A stretch of 64,000 bases of DNA, taken from assembly GCA_050084985.1 (NCBI GenBank), contig JBITNC010000001.1, forward strand, positions 185,008,001-185,072,000, in the 5' to 3' direction. Below, piece after piece: positions 44,691 to 56,264 of this stretch. Below the pieces are notes generated by a model. That model searched no databases. It saw only the letters and a list, made by a program, of their open reading frames with translations, and was not told the DNA's origin. The stretch is from Nageia nagi (Eukaryota > Pinophyta). The position numbers were made by a program, and so were the translations under genes. Within the stretch, counting starts at the first letter, position 1. Each line of letters opens with the position of its first letter.

Positions 44691-44915
44691 TGTTTTGATA
44701 TTATCTTATGAAACATTAAATATATCTAACCATAAATATATATTATCATTTTGAAGTTAAATGAGTTACTTGAATTTTATATGATTTTATGTACCATTAT
44801 GACATACCTACTACTTTTTGGTGATTATAAAATATTTTTAGAGATTTCTTTAATTTTTTTTAATAAATTTAATGTATTTTAAATTAATACATTTATATTT
44901 AAACCCAAAACCCCT

Positions 44916-45404
44916 TGAAGGAGGTGAACTAGATCTAAACAAATCCTTTAGGACCTTAGACTAGGAAACTCAAGTGTACACAAGATAACACAATCACTCA
45001 AGATAACACATCAATATAATGTGGTTCCTCCCTCCTTGGGAGTACATCCACAACTAGTTCTCTTATTCTCAAATCTATGTCTCTCTTACAACTATTCTCT
45101 AGCTCTCTCCTACACAACCAAGTAGAGTAACCTTACTCAAAACTTAGATATGTTTACAAGAGGAGAGGCCCTCTATTTATAGGTTGAGAGCACCTCCCTA
45201 ACCTTCCTTTAACCCAAGGGTAAGGTTAGGGTTACATTAAATGTATCACCCAACTTCAACCTACCAACTAACCACTTTGGTAAAGTCAAAGTCTACATAT
45301 TAAAGAATTCTATTAATCACTTAAGGTATATACATACCCTTAAGTGATTAATTGAATTTACAAGGAGTCTAGATATTCACAATATTTCATTACAAATTCT
45401 AACA
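44916..45404 (-). repeat. Solo LTR of an A/B-related copia family
   Basis: 489 bp, TGAAGGAGG...AATTCTAACA on the plus strand, flanked by the exact duplication CCCCT (44911-44915, 45405-45409). The minus-strand TATA box is at 45174-45181. Layout follows the LTRs of B (GAGGTGAACTA start, GATAACACA, CTATTTATAGG, palindrome). No internal sequence, so it is the product of LTR-LTR recombination. Confidence 0.92.
45313..45351. promoter_or_regulatory. Palindrome in the U3 part of the solo LTR
   Basis: Arms TTAATCACTTAAGGTA and TACCCTTAAGTGATTAA around TATACA. Its stem has ATCAC/GTGAT where B has ATAC/GTAT, that is both arms changed together. Confidence 0.75.
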
Positions 45405-46350
45405 CCCCTAAAATCCCAAACCATTAAAACCCTAAACCATAACCCTAAACCCTAAAACCATAAACATAAACCCCTAAACCTTGAAACCCTAAACCCAAAA
45501 TTCAAATCCTTAAACCTTAAACCCCTTTAACCCTAAATCTTAAAACCCTAAATCCCTAAAATCTTAAAACCTAAACCCTTAAAATTATAAACCTTAAAAC
45601 CTAAACCCCTAAACCATAAAATTCTAAACCCAAAATCCTAATCCATAAATCCCTAAAACCCTAGCTAAAACCTAAATCCTTAAATTCCTAAACCCTAAAA
45701 TCCTAAACCTAAAATCTTAATCCCTAAACCCATAAAAACCTAATTAAACCATAAACCCTAAAATTGTAAACCCTTAAAATCCTAAATCCTAAAACCCTAA
45801 ACCATCAAACCATAAACCCTAAATCCCTAAACCATAAAACCTTAACCCTAAAATCCTAATCCCTAAACCCCTAAAACTTAAACCTCTAAGCCCTTAAAAC
45901 ATAAAAATTTAAACCCCTAAAATATTAAATGCCTAAAACCCTAAACCTTAAACCCTAAATCGTAAAACCCTAAACCCCTAAAACCTAAACACTTAAAACC
46001 ATAAACCTTAAAACCCTAAGCCCTAAAACCCTAAAACCTTAACATCATAAATCCCAAAACCCTAAACCCTAAAACTAAAAAACCATAAACCCTAAACCCA
46101 AAATCCTAATCCCTAAACCCCTAAAAATATAATTAAACCATAAACCCCAACTCCTAGAACCCTAAACCTTAAATCCTAAAATTGTAAACCTTAAAATCCT
46201 AAACCCTTAAAAATTTAAACTTAAAAAACCCTAAGTATTAAACCCCTAAACCTTTAAAACCTAAACCCTTAAAATCATAAACCATAAACCCTAAAACCCT
46301 AATTAAACCTTAAAACCTTAAACCATATACCCTTAAAAACCTAAATCCTA

Positions 46351-47214
46351 TACCTTAAACTATTATATTTTTTTGAAAAGAACTGTAAATTTTTACATCA
46401 ACATTAGAACAAACCAAATTAGTTTAATAGTGGGATATACCATCATAATTGGTATCAATTTGCATTTTCTATGGCATCATGTGGTATTAATTTTAACATC
46501 ATATGATAGTTAAACTGCATCAAACCTAATGTCAAAAATGACATCAAACTCATTAAACCTAATGTCAAACTTGACATCAAACTCAACATCATTTATACCA
46601 TCATGATGTGTCAAACTCAACATCACTAAACGCAAAAAAAATATTGATGCATAATTGATTTTGTATGATGCTATTTGTATCAAGAACATTACCTCGATAT
46701 CCCTAACATGCATGTTGATGCTAAACAAGGTTTGTATTATAGTGTCTCCTTGCTGGATGTTGAATAAAATTTCATATATGGACATCCAATGGTAAAGGAA
46801 GTAATATTTTTTATTTTTTTAAAGAATTTGGTATGCATGTGTGTGCTTACTTGAATATGATAGATATTCATATTATTGCGTGATTACATTAAGATAAGTA
46901 TGGTAAAATGAAATGATATTAGCTATATTAATCTCTTTTCATGCTTTTATTGATAAAATTAACCTCAATGGGGAGAATGATTATGATGTTAACTTCATAA
47001 CAAAAACATATTGAGATCGAAGCACATTTTATTAGGGAGAAATTTTTGATGGGACCTTGCATTTGTAATATTGTACATCAATTTTTTTTTTTTTTTTGAT
47101 AAAATAGTTTGTATTCAAATTGTACATATGATTCTCAAAACATGCATAAAAAAATCTCTTCTATTAATATTTTCACTTTCCAAATCTTAACTTTTAAATC
47201 TAAGGAAGTGTCTA
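46351..47214. other. AT-rich stretch with short repeated phrases
   Basis: No gene. At 46530-46625, phrases such as ATGACATCAAACTCA and AATGTCAAACTTGACATCAA recur and are partly self-complementary. They could be subterminal repeats of a DNA transposon, but this is a guess. Confidence 0.4.
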
Positions 47215-47374
47215 AGGATGATAAAGTTGTACTTAAGGAGAAGTGAAATCCTATAGGATGGCAAAGTTGTCCTTAAGGGAGAGTAAAGTCCCTTAGGATG
47301 GTAAAGTTATCCTTAAGTGAGAGTAAAGTACCTTAGGATGGTAAAGTTATCCTTAAAGGGGACTGAAGTATGAA
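47215..47374. repeat. Minisatellite, exactly 40-bp period, four copies
   Basis: Units start at 47215, 47255, 47295 and 47335 with AGGATGG. Each carries TCCTTAAG and ends CCTT. Confidence 0.95.
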
Positions 47375-47452
47375 TTATTGAGAATTTTTATCATGATTAT
47401 TTCATCTTTTAAAAAATATGTTGCACTTATTGATTATATCACTTGTTATTGT

Positions 47453-47820
47453 ACATATATGATATTGTTAAATACCATGTTATAATATTATGCACATATG
47501 ATATTGTTAGATATCATTTTATGATGTTATCCACATATGATATTGTTAGATATCATGTTTTGATATGGTACACATACAATTTTATTAGATATTATATTTT
47601 GATGTTGTGCACACTTGATATTATTTTGATATGGTGCACATATGATATTGTTACAATATTATATTTTGATGTGGTAGACACATAATATTGTTAGATATCA
47701 TGTTTTGATGTGGTGCACATATAATATTTTGAGATATCATGTTATGATGTTATGCACATGTAATATAGTTAAATATCATATATTTTAATGATATGCACAT
47801 ATGATATTAAGGTTTAAATA
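47453..47820. repeat. Minisatellite, 39-bp period, ten copies
   Basis: The phrase ACATATGATATT starts units at 47453, 47494, 47533, 47572, 47611, 47638, 47678, 47717, 47756 and 47797. Most steps are 39-41 bp; one unit lost 12 bp. The 39-bp length keeps one frame open for 80 codons (47443-47685); I regard that as a by-product. Confidence 0.93.
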
Positions 47821-48394
47821 TGGTATTGTTATATACATATGATATTTTATTTGTACACTTATTAATTGTGCACTTGTATATATGTAATTATCACTTGTGG
47901 ATATATTGTTATCATTTATTGATATTTTATTTTGGATACTTGATAAAACATGGATAGATACTTGTGAATAGGAGTTTTTTATCACTCTATAAGTACTTGA
48001 AGCCTTGATTATATTTGCATTAATGGTTCAATCATTTTATGATGCATCTTACTCATGTTGTATATATATGAACTTCTCGTTAGATGCATGCTACTAACCT
48101 TTCAAGCATGAAGGTTATCAAGTTTGTTGATGGATATCAAAATGCAATGATTGATAATGGATATCTTCTTCATGCAAATGTCAATATTATTGAGGGACAT
48201 ATTTTGTATTAAAATCAACATGTTTGTACATATATATGAATATATATTCGCTACAACTATATTTAATTAAATGATACTGCATAAAATCATTTGTTTAAAT
48301 GGTTAAGTTGTATAGGTATCCTCTTTTATTTTCATCCTCGAATGTATTTTAAGGGGGAGAATATTATTTTACTTTCATAACCCAATATTGCATT

Positions 48395-48403
48395 AACGGG
48401 GAA
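48395..48403 (+). other. Polypurine tract of copia element E
   Basis: AACGGGGAA directly before TGTTAGATTT. The upstream CCAATATTGCATTAA is shared with elements A and B. Confidence 0.8.
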
Positions 48404-48990
48404 TGTTAGATTTTATAATGTAATATTGTGTATGTGTAAATAACTTAAGTATGTTTCTAATTTTTTGAGAGTTAAAGGAACATATGTAATACATAAGTTA
48501 GGATGAATTTTTTTTGTAATGATATGGAATAATCCACTTATTATAAAATGTGGATTATCCATATATGCAAATGTGGAGCCCCATCTATTTTTTATTAGGG
48601 GTATTTTCACATATGTATGTAGACCCACATCCTTAAGATAAAAGTGTAGGCATATGTAACTATTAAATAAGCATAGGTGGAAAGCCTTCCACCTACCATT
48701 CTCACCTAATGTGCGGATATGTATATCCTATGGACTATGGTATTCCCCTTTGGTAAAAGGGTGATCTAAAGTGAGATTTTAGCCTATAAAAGGAAGGCTA
48801 GGCCTTGATATAATATATATAGTTTTAGAGAGCATATTTATGCTATAATTGTTGAGCTAGAATAGAGATAACACATATTAGTAGAATTAGATATTATGAC
48901 CATAGAGCAAAATTCTTTACAAGTAAGGCTTTTGAAAGATTAAGAAATTGATGTTAAAGTGGATGTTTCCTCTCCAAATGCAAAGGGAGG

Positions 48991-49072
<82 letters not shown>

Positions 49073-49165
49073 GAGCTTAGATTTGAGATATCTAAGTAGG
49101 TTGATTAAGTGTTGATTTGTTGGAGGTACAAGTGATATTCGTTATGGAATCCTTCAATTCCATCA
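48404..49165 (+). repeat. LTR E of an A/B-related copia element (3' LTR)
   Basis: Starts TGTTAGATTTTATAATG after a purine tract. The TATA box TATAAAA is at 48785-48791 within GCCTATAAAAGG. The right end is uncertain (AATTCCATCA at 49165 is my best guess) and no target duplication was checked. Upstream coding sequence is not recognised. The inverted repeat TAACTTAAGTAT (48441-48452) with ATACATAAGTTA (48489-48500) is the likely counterpart of the U3 palindrome. Confidence 0.7.
48992..49068. repeat. (TA)n microsatellite
   Basis: About 77 bp of uninterrupted TA inside LTR E. Confidence 0.97.
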
Positions 49166-50529
49166 TAAACCTTAGCTCAAATCCTTGGTAAGCCCCCTAA
49201 TCCATAGTCAAATGGATAATATAAATATAAAACATGCCTAAGTGTAATACAATATGCTTATGCTATGATAAATGATATATTATGCTATGAAATGAAGTCA
49301 TATACAATGATAATTATATGATAAATGATAAATATTGCTAAAAATGTTAATCTGATCTAGAATATAGCATGAAACTAGCCTAGAGATGATGATTCATGCA
49401 TAAAATGATGCAAGAATGCTAAAATATTCTATACAAAAGGAAATGAGTGCTCTTAATAGCTCTAAATGCTCCAAGGTACTTGCAAAAACCTTGAAACAAG
49501 CAATATGCTAGCAAATAACAATGATATGATAATGATTATACCTCCAAAACCCTCCAAGATGGTGATAGAATCTTCATGTGCATTGGTTTTCATCCAAAAT
49601 AATCATAGAAAGTGTGTTCTAGTGGATAACAATTCAGGTACTATTTAGAATGTCGAAGGTTCAAGATTCAAAATTGCTAAGGTTTTAAAAGAGGGAAAAG
49701 TTTCCTTTGTAACTTACTATTTTATGATCCAGCGACCAGTTGATAAGCTAATTGTTTAATTAATCGCGCAACTGACAGGCCAACCAAGATCAATTATAAC
49801 TTTGACCATGTTGTTAGATTTTCATCAATGTTCATGTTATTGTTTAAGTTGACATCTATGCTTAAGATATGCATTTTTATGGTGTTTGCAATTATGCACA
49901 ATCTAAAAATAATAATTAAACAATCAAGGTTATTCAGATACAAGAAAAGGTATATAATTATGAACTTTAGAAATTGTGGTTAGATCATTTAAATATGTGT
50001 TTGTGCTTTTATTAACTATCTACATTCCATTTCATTTATGTTTGTGATTTATAGAGCCCCTTCCTTACAACTATAAAGAAACTACATTATCCCTTTAAAT
50101 CCTACTAAGATCTAGTCAAATTACCAACAATATTGAAATGTAATGTAGTAAAAATATATAAATTTTAGAAACAAATAGTGTGATACCAAAACATATGATG
50201 ATGACATAATACAATGTTTATTATCAATTTTTTTTTAAAAAATAATATATTATATCAAACATACAACAAAATAAGGAACCAAATACTTTAATTTTATATT
50301 GAAAATCTCATGTTCTACTTTACTTATTAAAGAAGTTAGAAGATAAATAAATATGAAAGCATCTACATTGAAGATCCCCTATTCTACAAACCAATATTTT
50401 TAAAGAAATCAAATATTAACTCTACCACTTGTTTTAACTTTGGAATTTAAAATTCTATTAAAATAACATGATACGAAAATGAATGTTGCATCATATCTTA
50501 GTAGTTAAGCTTTTGAATTTTCTTCTGAG
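49166..50529. other. AT-rich stretch without recognised gene
   Basis: Short ATGCTATGATAAATGAT-like phrases repeat at 49255-49345. A 60-codon frame (49466-49648) ends in a readable segment but has no known motif. Otherwise nothing is seen. Confidence 0.5.
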
Positions 50530-51420
50530 CCGTGAGTGGTCGTTGATTCAATAATGGAAAGCCATATTCGCCCATCGTGGTCAGAGTAGGGGGGACAGCT
50601 CACCAAGTCCTTGTACGTACGGTTGAGGATGAGCCCCCTTCACCCGGTAAGACATCTGGACCGTCGATCTGTGCAAAATTAAAAAACATGTACGCGTTCA
50701 CGAAGATCTCGTGGGCTGCCGTGAGAGTCAAAGTTTTCACCTTCTCGGAGGGCCTGCATTTGCCAACGCAGACTGACTTCTTTACGCGTTGGCCAAGGAA
50801 TTCAATGCCAGCGTGCTCATTTTGGCTCCAATCAAAAGGAAGGCTGGGAGCAGACGAGAGCCAGGGAGAAATGGGATTTGGGTCTGGCCGGAAGTTTTCA
50901 CAGTCGAGGAAGAAACCATCGTCGTATTATTTGTGGGCATTTAGATGGAGATGGGGATGGAGAAGACTGGATATGAGGCGATTTCGAATAAGGCTGCCGG
51001 GTTTTGGTGAAATGTTGTGGACGTTGATCTGGTTTTTTGAGTCCATACTACTGGTCATGTGGCTTTCTGTCTTCTACTTATGCTGCGGGGGCAGGCTTTG
51101 ACAAATCTATTCTTAGTTTGGTATGATTTTTTTTGACATTGGGAGGGACGATTCGTATTTGTATTTTGTTTTGAGCTGCCGGCTATCAGAGTTTGTGGTC
51201 GACTTTCCATGCTTGGCGGGTGTTGTTGATGTGGGTTTGTTTTGCCGCGGGCGCGTTCAGGAGTTTTGGAAAGAATTTGGGCTTGAATTCAAGCCAGTGC
51301 ATTTTGGATTGGTATCCAGGCTTGTTAAAGCTGTTTCTGAGAGGATACAGCCACCGTTGTTTCTTCTTAGGCCCGGAAAAATGTGTTGCAGTCTGCCTGG
51401 ATGAGGGTTTCATTTAATTC
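50530..51420 (+). other. GC-rich island, possible host gene fragment
   Basis: The composition changes sharply to about half GC with many CpG (ACGCGTTGG, GCCGCGGGCGCG), unlike everything around. Plus-strand frames: a 174-codon frame ending at 51101 that opens on GTG, with later ATGs at about 50688, 50808 and 50871, whose C-terminal part is Arg/Trp-rich then hydrophobic (MLWTLIWFFESILLVMWLSV, a probable membrane helix); and ATG 51123 to 51404 (93 codons, MIFFDIGRDD...). No known family. It could be the first exon and UTR of a low-copy gene, a non-coding transcript, or a captured fragment. The AT-rich 3' flank (51415-51480) resembles a 3' UTR. Confidence 0.45.
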
Positions 51421-53199
51421 TGAATCAAGATGTTATATTCTTGCATTAAATTCTTGTTATTGAATTATTCGAGTATATAATTGAAGTGCCTCGATCCCCC
51501 TCCTTTCATGGAGTTGTAAATGAATACTTTGGTTGCCTTTGTGTATCATTTTTCTTTAAATCCTTCAAAGAGTAGGAGAAGCAACTCACAAATTGATTTT
51601 ACCGCTACCATAATTAATATATATAAAAGGTTCATGAAATTCATAATAACATTCATTTCAATGAAATAGTTAAAAGTTAATTTTACTTGTAAATTTTATA
51701 ATGTTTAACTCCTTTTCTCCATTTTTATGTTTTTAAAGAGAATTTTTTGTCTTCTATAGTAACCTCAAGGGAGCATTATACCTTCCTACGTTGGTCATTT
51801 AGTTTTTTTCTTCCTCTTTTCATCTCTTTTTTTCTTAAGATAGATAAAACTATACACCTAGCATCACATATCTTATGTAAGGTATAATGTAGACACCTAA
51901 AGTAAAGATGTTATTTTATCCTTTAACCTTCATTCTCCTCCTCTCACTAATAAAAATTTGAGTTATTTTGTTCATGATCAACGATCTCCTAGAACGGTCC
52001 CTTTGTTGTGTATTGAGAATAATGAATTGCTAATCGAAATGAATCACATGTAATTGTTAAAAATCAACTTATGTATCATATTTAAGTCCTTGCCCCTTAA
52101 ATGCATGGCTTACAAGTTGCTATAATAATCCTAAAAATGTTATAATATTATCTTGCATAAACTTTAAATTTGAATAGAGCAACACTTGTCATCCTAGTTT
52201 GTTGAATTATTTCAAAGTTCACTTATCTTAACTAATATTTTTTAGCATACATGTGAACAATCATTGAATTATATTTAAGGAAATTCAACATTTCACTTAA
52301 GGTGCTTGATATTTGGATGTCTAATTTGTTCTTAACATACTCTCAATTATGAGATTTTATCTTCCTTTCTTACGTATTGATATTATACAATATTTGCCAC
52401 TATTGGAGACACTTTCAATTCTATTCTTGATTTAACAAGATTTGATTCCCATCAAGTAGATTCTCTCATTAAAGGAGACCCCTCTTGTATAAAGTAAAAC
52501 ATCGAGTTTTCAATTGTAATTTTGTAGGTTGCTCATACTAGAAATATGAAAAAGCTTAGAAAAATTTAGATTAAGTTATATGAAGATTGAAACCTATTAT
52601 TGAAGTATGTTGTAGTGTTTCACAAAACCACTAGAGCATTCTTGTGGATCTATCAATTAATTTCATTTTAGTCATATTTCATTCTATAATAATTTACAAT
52701 TTATTATTATCCATGGTTCATTATTATTCATGTTTATGTGTTAATTAGCTAGAATTTGTTATTTAGTCTCATTTTCACATGATACAAGTAACTAGGCTTG
52801 TATAAATAAAATAATATAAATAAATATATTTAGCTTAAGATTGTGTTTATATTTTAATATTTCACATTTGATTAAAATATTGTGATTAATTATATTAATT
52901 TGATTTAATGAAACATACATGATGCGAATGATCAACTACAATTAATTTTCTCAACTTTGGCTCCTTTGAAAATATTTTGATCTTTATATAGGATAAGCAT
53001 AATGAATCATGATATTTAATTCAAGGCTCCAAATTGAGAAAGGCTAAGGTGTTCATATGATGTTGTTCTTGTGAACCAATATACTTCTATTGTATATATT
53101 TGACATTTCTCATATCTTTTATCAAGTTTATGACTAATTCTATTATAAGCTATAATATTGTCATATTTTAAGTAACTTCTTACTAGGTATCATCTTATT
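51421..53199. other. AT-rich stretch without recognised gene
   Basis: No gene, LTR end or repeat recognised on either strand. Confidence 0.5.
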
Positions 53200-54900
53200 A
53201 ATGTGATATCCACTTCAAATTTTCTAGGCTAGCCTCAATTATAAATACCTTTAATGGTTCAACTTTAAGGGATGCAATAAAAGGCTCTAACAACTCTTTT
53301 ATTTTTTAAAACCAAGAGATAAAGAAGCAAAACTAACCACTGCATTAACATATATATTATACTTTCTAGGTACATTATCAACTTCAACCCTATCAAAATA
53401 GGAGAATAATTCATCAACCAAATCTTTTTGTAACTTAACTTTGTATTCCTTAATTTGACAAGCACTTTTTACTTAATTGATTGTTAATTATTAGTCATAA
53501 AAAATAATGATATTTTTCACTTGAAGAGTTCTAGCTAGCCTTAACCCCAAAATAAGTGCTTCATATTATGTTGCATCATTGGTGTATAAATAACTAAATT
53601 CAAAAACTATAGGTATAGTAGCCCTCTATTGGATAATTATGAGAATGATACATACCCTTGCTCTTTATGTGCATTTAGGACCATAAGAATACAAATTTCA
53701 TACCTCTTTCTAACCTTCATATATATGATATACCCATCTAAATAAATATGATTCAATAGAATTGAACCTATAATGGGTCACTATTAATTAATCTACAATT
53801 GTCTTCCCTTGTATATATTTTTTATTAATTAACTTCAAATCATATTCTTATAATAACCCAATACACTTTGTTTCTCTTCCATACATAATGGTTTAAATTA
53901 TATATCACTTGATTAATAACATGAGTCTACTACTTAATTTTTTTAGCAGAGTAAAAAAATTCCATGTGATGTTCTTATTAAATAATTAACCAAATTTCTA
54001 TTGTTATTATTATTATCATAAGAAATTACTCTTGTTTTCCTTTTATCATTATTTTGTTCTAGCATGGCTCTTATTGCATTTATTATAGTTGAAACATAAA
54101 TAAGTTTATACTAGAATAAGTGGGTCAAGATAAGACATGAAGTGAAGTATTTTTTAATATTATAAAAATATTTTTAATATTCATCATCTCAAATAGATTT
54201 TGTATCTTAAAGAATCTTGAAAATGGCTTACATATATCCATGAATTGAGAGATGAATATTCTAATAGCTTGAATTTTACCTTGTAAGTCCCTTAGTTATT
54301 TTTTAATCCTTTGGAAGAGGCATTACCATAATATCTTTGAATTTCTTAGTATCCACTTCTATATTTTTTATCAATGAAGCCCAACAATTTTTTGAAATTG
54401 ACTCCCAAAACATATTTTCTTATGATTAAATTGTGCATTGTATTACCTTAACCTTTCAAAGATCATCCTCAAGTCCTTTAAGTGATCATCACCTTCTTTT
54501 AACTTGCTTAAAATATCTTCTAGATAAACTTTAAAGAGTATTACATCATGCAATATGGTGGCCATGATATTTTGATAAATAACACTTATACTCTTAAGGC
54601 CAAAAATTACAACATAATAAAAAGCATCCATGGGGTAGTAAATGAATCTTATATTGATTTTTATGATGAATCTTATTTCATTTATGAGCAAAAAATTCAT
54701 TCATCATAGATAACATAACATACCTATCAATGGAAATAATAATGCCAAATAAATAATCTTTATGATAAGATTAGTTAATATCATGAAAAACCATGGAAAT
54801 TATAATACCACCATTAGGCTTAGCAACAACATCAATATGAGAGATTCAAGGTTTAATCAATGGGCCTAACAAAACCAATATTTAGGAAAAATTGAATTAA
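53200..54900 (-). pseudogene. Decayed Ty3/gypsy RT and RNase H (element G4)
   Basis: The minus strand at 54443-54700 reads FGLKSISVIYQNIMATILHD (the FGL.NA...YQ...D motif), VYLEDILSK at the catalytic site (usual YVDD is Y-L-E-D) and LKDLRMIFERLRQYN. Toward 53500 a RNase H remnant reads YEALILGLRLARTLQVKN. The order and orientation are those of gypsy pol. It is more decayed than G1 and G2, and no LTR was assigned. Confidence 0.82.
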
Positions 54901-55474
54901 AGAGCCACATTCATCCTTATTCATAATAAGATTATGTATAACTATTCTATAATTCAAATTACATATATCAATGTAGACCAAGAGAACTTATCATCAAATT
55001 CAAGAGAAAATTTAATTTACTTCTTTAATTTATAGTTAAATATTTAATAAATTTTATAATTTTCATATTTTTAAATGCTATGGTTGATAATAATCACTTC
55101 TTTATTGAGAAAGATTGATTATTTTTTAAGGAGATGAAATAATTTCCAAAGCTTCATTTGTAGGCTTTTATTTTATAATTTTTATTTTATAGTAATTATT
55201 TTTAAATTATATTAGAGGAATTGGTAACATGTTACAATTTTTATCTCATCTAAATAGGTTTGAATCTTGATTCTTTCTACAACTACAACCTCTATTTGCA
55301 CTAGGTAATTTTTTCAATGTAATTGATGGCATTGGCATGACACAAACTCCATATGAGAATTAAGGATTCAAACCTATGCATTCCACCCTTCAAAGGGATA
55401 TTTTGATCAATATATCGAGCCCTCATGCCTTTTTTTACAATACTTGTTAAGTTATTTTATTTTCTTTGTTGATA
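54901..55474. other. AT-rich stretch without recognised gene
   Basis: Probably decayed upstream pol of G4 or intervening DNA; nothing readable. Confidence 0.45.
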
Positions 55475-56264
55475 TGTGTTTTGGTACACCTAGGTTTACT
55501 TTTAAATGACCTAAAAGTACATATAAATTTATTTATATGATAAACCTAAGCTAATTAAATCAGATAAACATACATGAATAAGAAAATTCAATAGTGTAGT
55601 AATAGAACAATGAAACTAAAAGTGATATCAAGATGTATAACATAACTACATGCACTAAAGGGAAAGAAATCGAGTGAAAGATAAACACCTATGTCCTTAC
55701 CTGTGTCAAGGTCCAGAATATGATGGAAAAACTTTTCAAAGAGTGGTGACCTTATTGTACAAACCCAAAGACCAACTGTGAAAGAAACACCAAAGTGAGT
55801 GTTAGTCTCGAAGAGCTCAACGCAAGCACATACCTCAACATGAGTGCTAACAATCCTGAAGAATGAGGTTCACCAACAAGGATCAATGAGAGAAAATATG
55901 ATGAAAATTCAAACCAAGTGTATGATCATGGAAGTTGATAACAAATATTTGCTTGAGTGGTAACAAGATTTCAATCTCAAAAGATGGCATTTAAAAATAC
56001 TAGTGTAGGGTACCAACTATCAAGATGTAATCTTGACATGCTTTTCCCAGGTTAGAGATACTTACATTTATATCAGGTGTGATTCACCATTTGATCCCTT
56101 GTATGAAGGTAGTAGTTATCCTAGTGTACCTAACATAAAACATAATAACTCAACCTAAGAAATAGGTGATAATAAGGTAAAATATGATTAAATGTAATTA
56201 AAATATGTATGTAAGTTGTACCTAAGTGGGATTGTGTTAAGGGGACCACTTTTAGGTATCAACA
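55475..56264 (-). repeat. 3' LTR of gypsy element G2
   Basis: Minus-strand start TGTTGATACC at 56264 is directly preceded by a purine tract (AAAGGGGGGTA, 56267-56277). The far end is placed at TGTGTTTTGG (55475) as the nearest TG in a suitable place; that end is tentative. Confidence 0.65.

Larger units (their letters stand above)
41650..44760 (+). mobile_element. CACTA (En/Spm) DNA transposon remnant
   Basis: Transposase and DUF4216-like pieces lie in order on the plus strand over about 2.5 kb, with likely introns and many stops. Neither terminal inverted repeat (CACTA...) nor the 3-bp duplication was found, so its limits are approximate. Confidence 0.75.
44897..46350. repeat. Degenerate interstitial telomere-like array (CCCTAAA)
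   Basis: About 950 bp of imperfect CCCTAAA, CCTAAAAC and CCCTTAAA units on the plus strand, the C-rich orientation of the plant TTTAGGG repeat. Most copies are mutated, with few runs of exact units. A short piece (44897-44915) lies left of a solo LTR that was inserted into the array. Confidence 0.93.

Noticed and set aside
46510-46785. 91-codon minus-strand frame with repeated FDV/FDI residues
   Set aside because: Arises from short GACATCAAACT-like repeats; no protein family.
47443-47685. 80-codon frame with a 13-residue repeat
   Set aside because: It is explained by the 39-bp minisatellite, whose length is a multiple of three; no other sign of coding.
47215-47820. Possible CRISPR-like array
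   Set aside because: Units are contiguous tandem copies without unique spacers, and the DNA is of plant nuclear type.
50577-51101. Intact 174-residue protein
   Set aside because: The frame opens on GTG, not ATG; the first ATG is about 37 codons in, and no family matches. Kept only as part of the GC-rich island.
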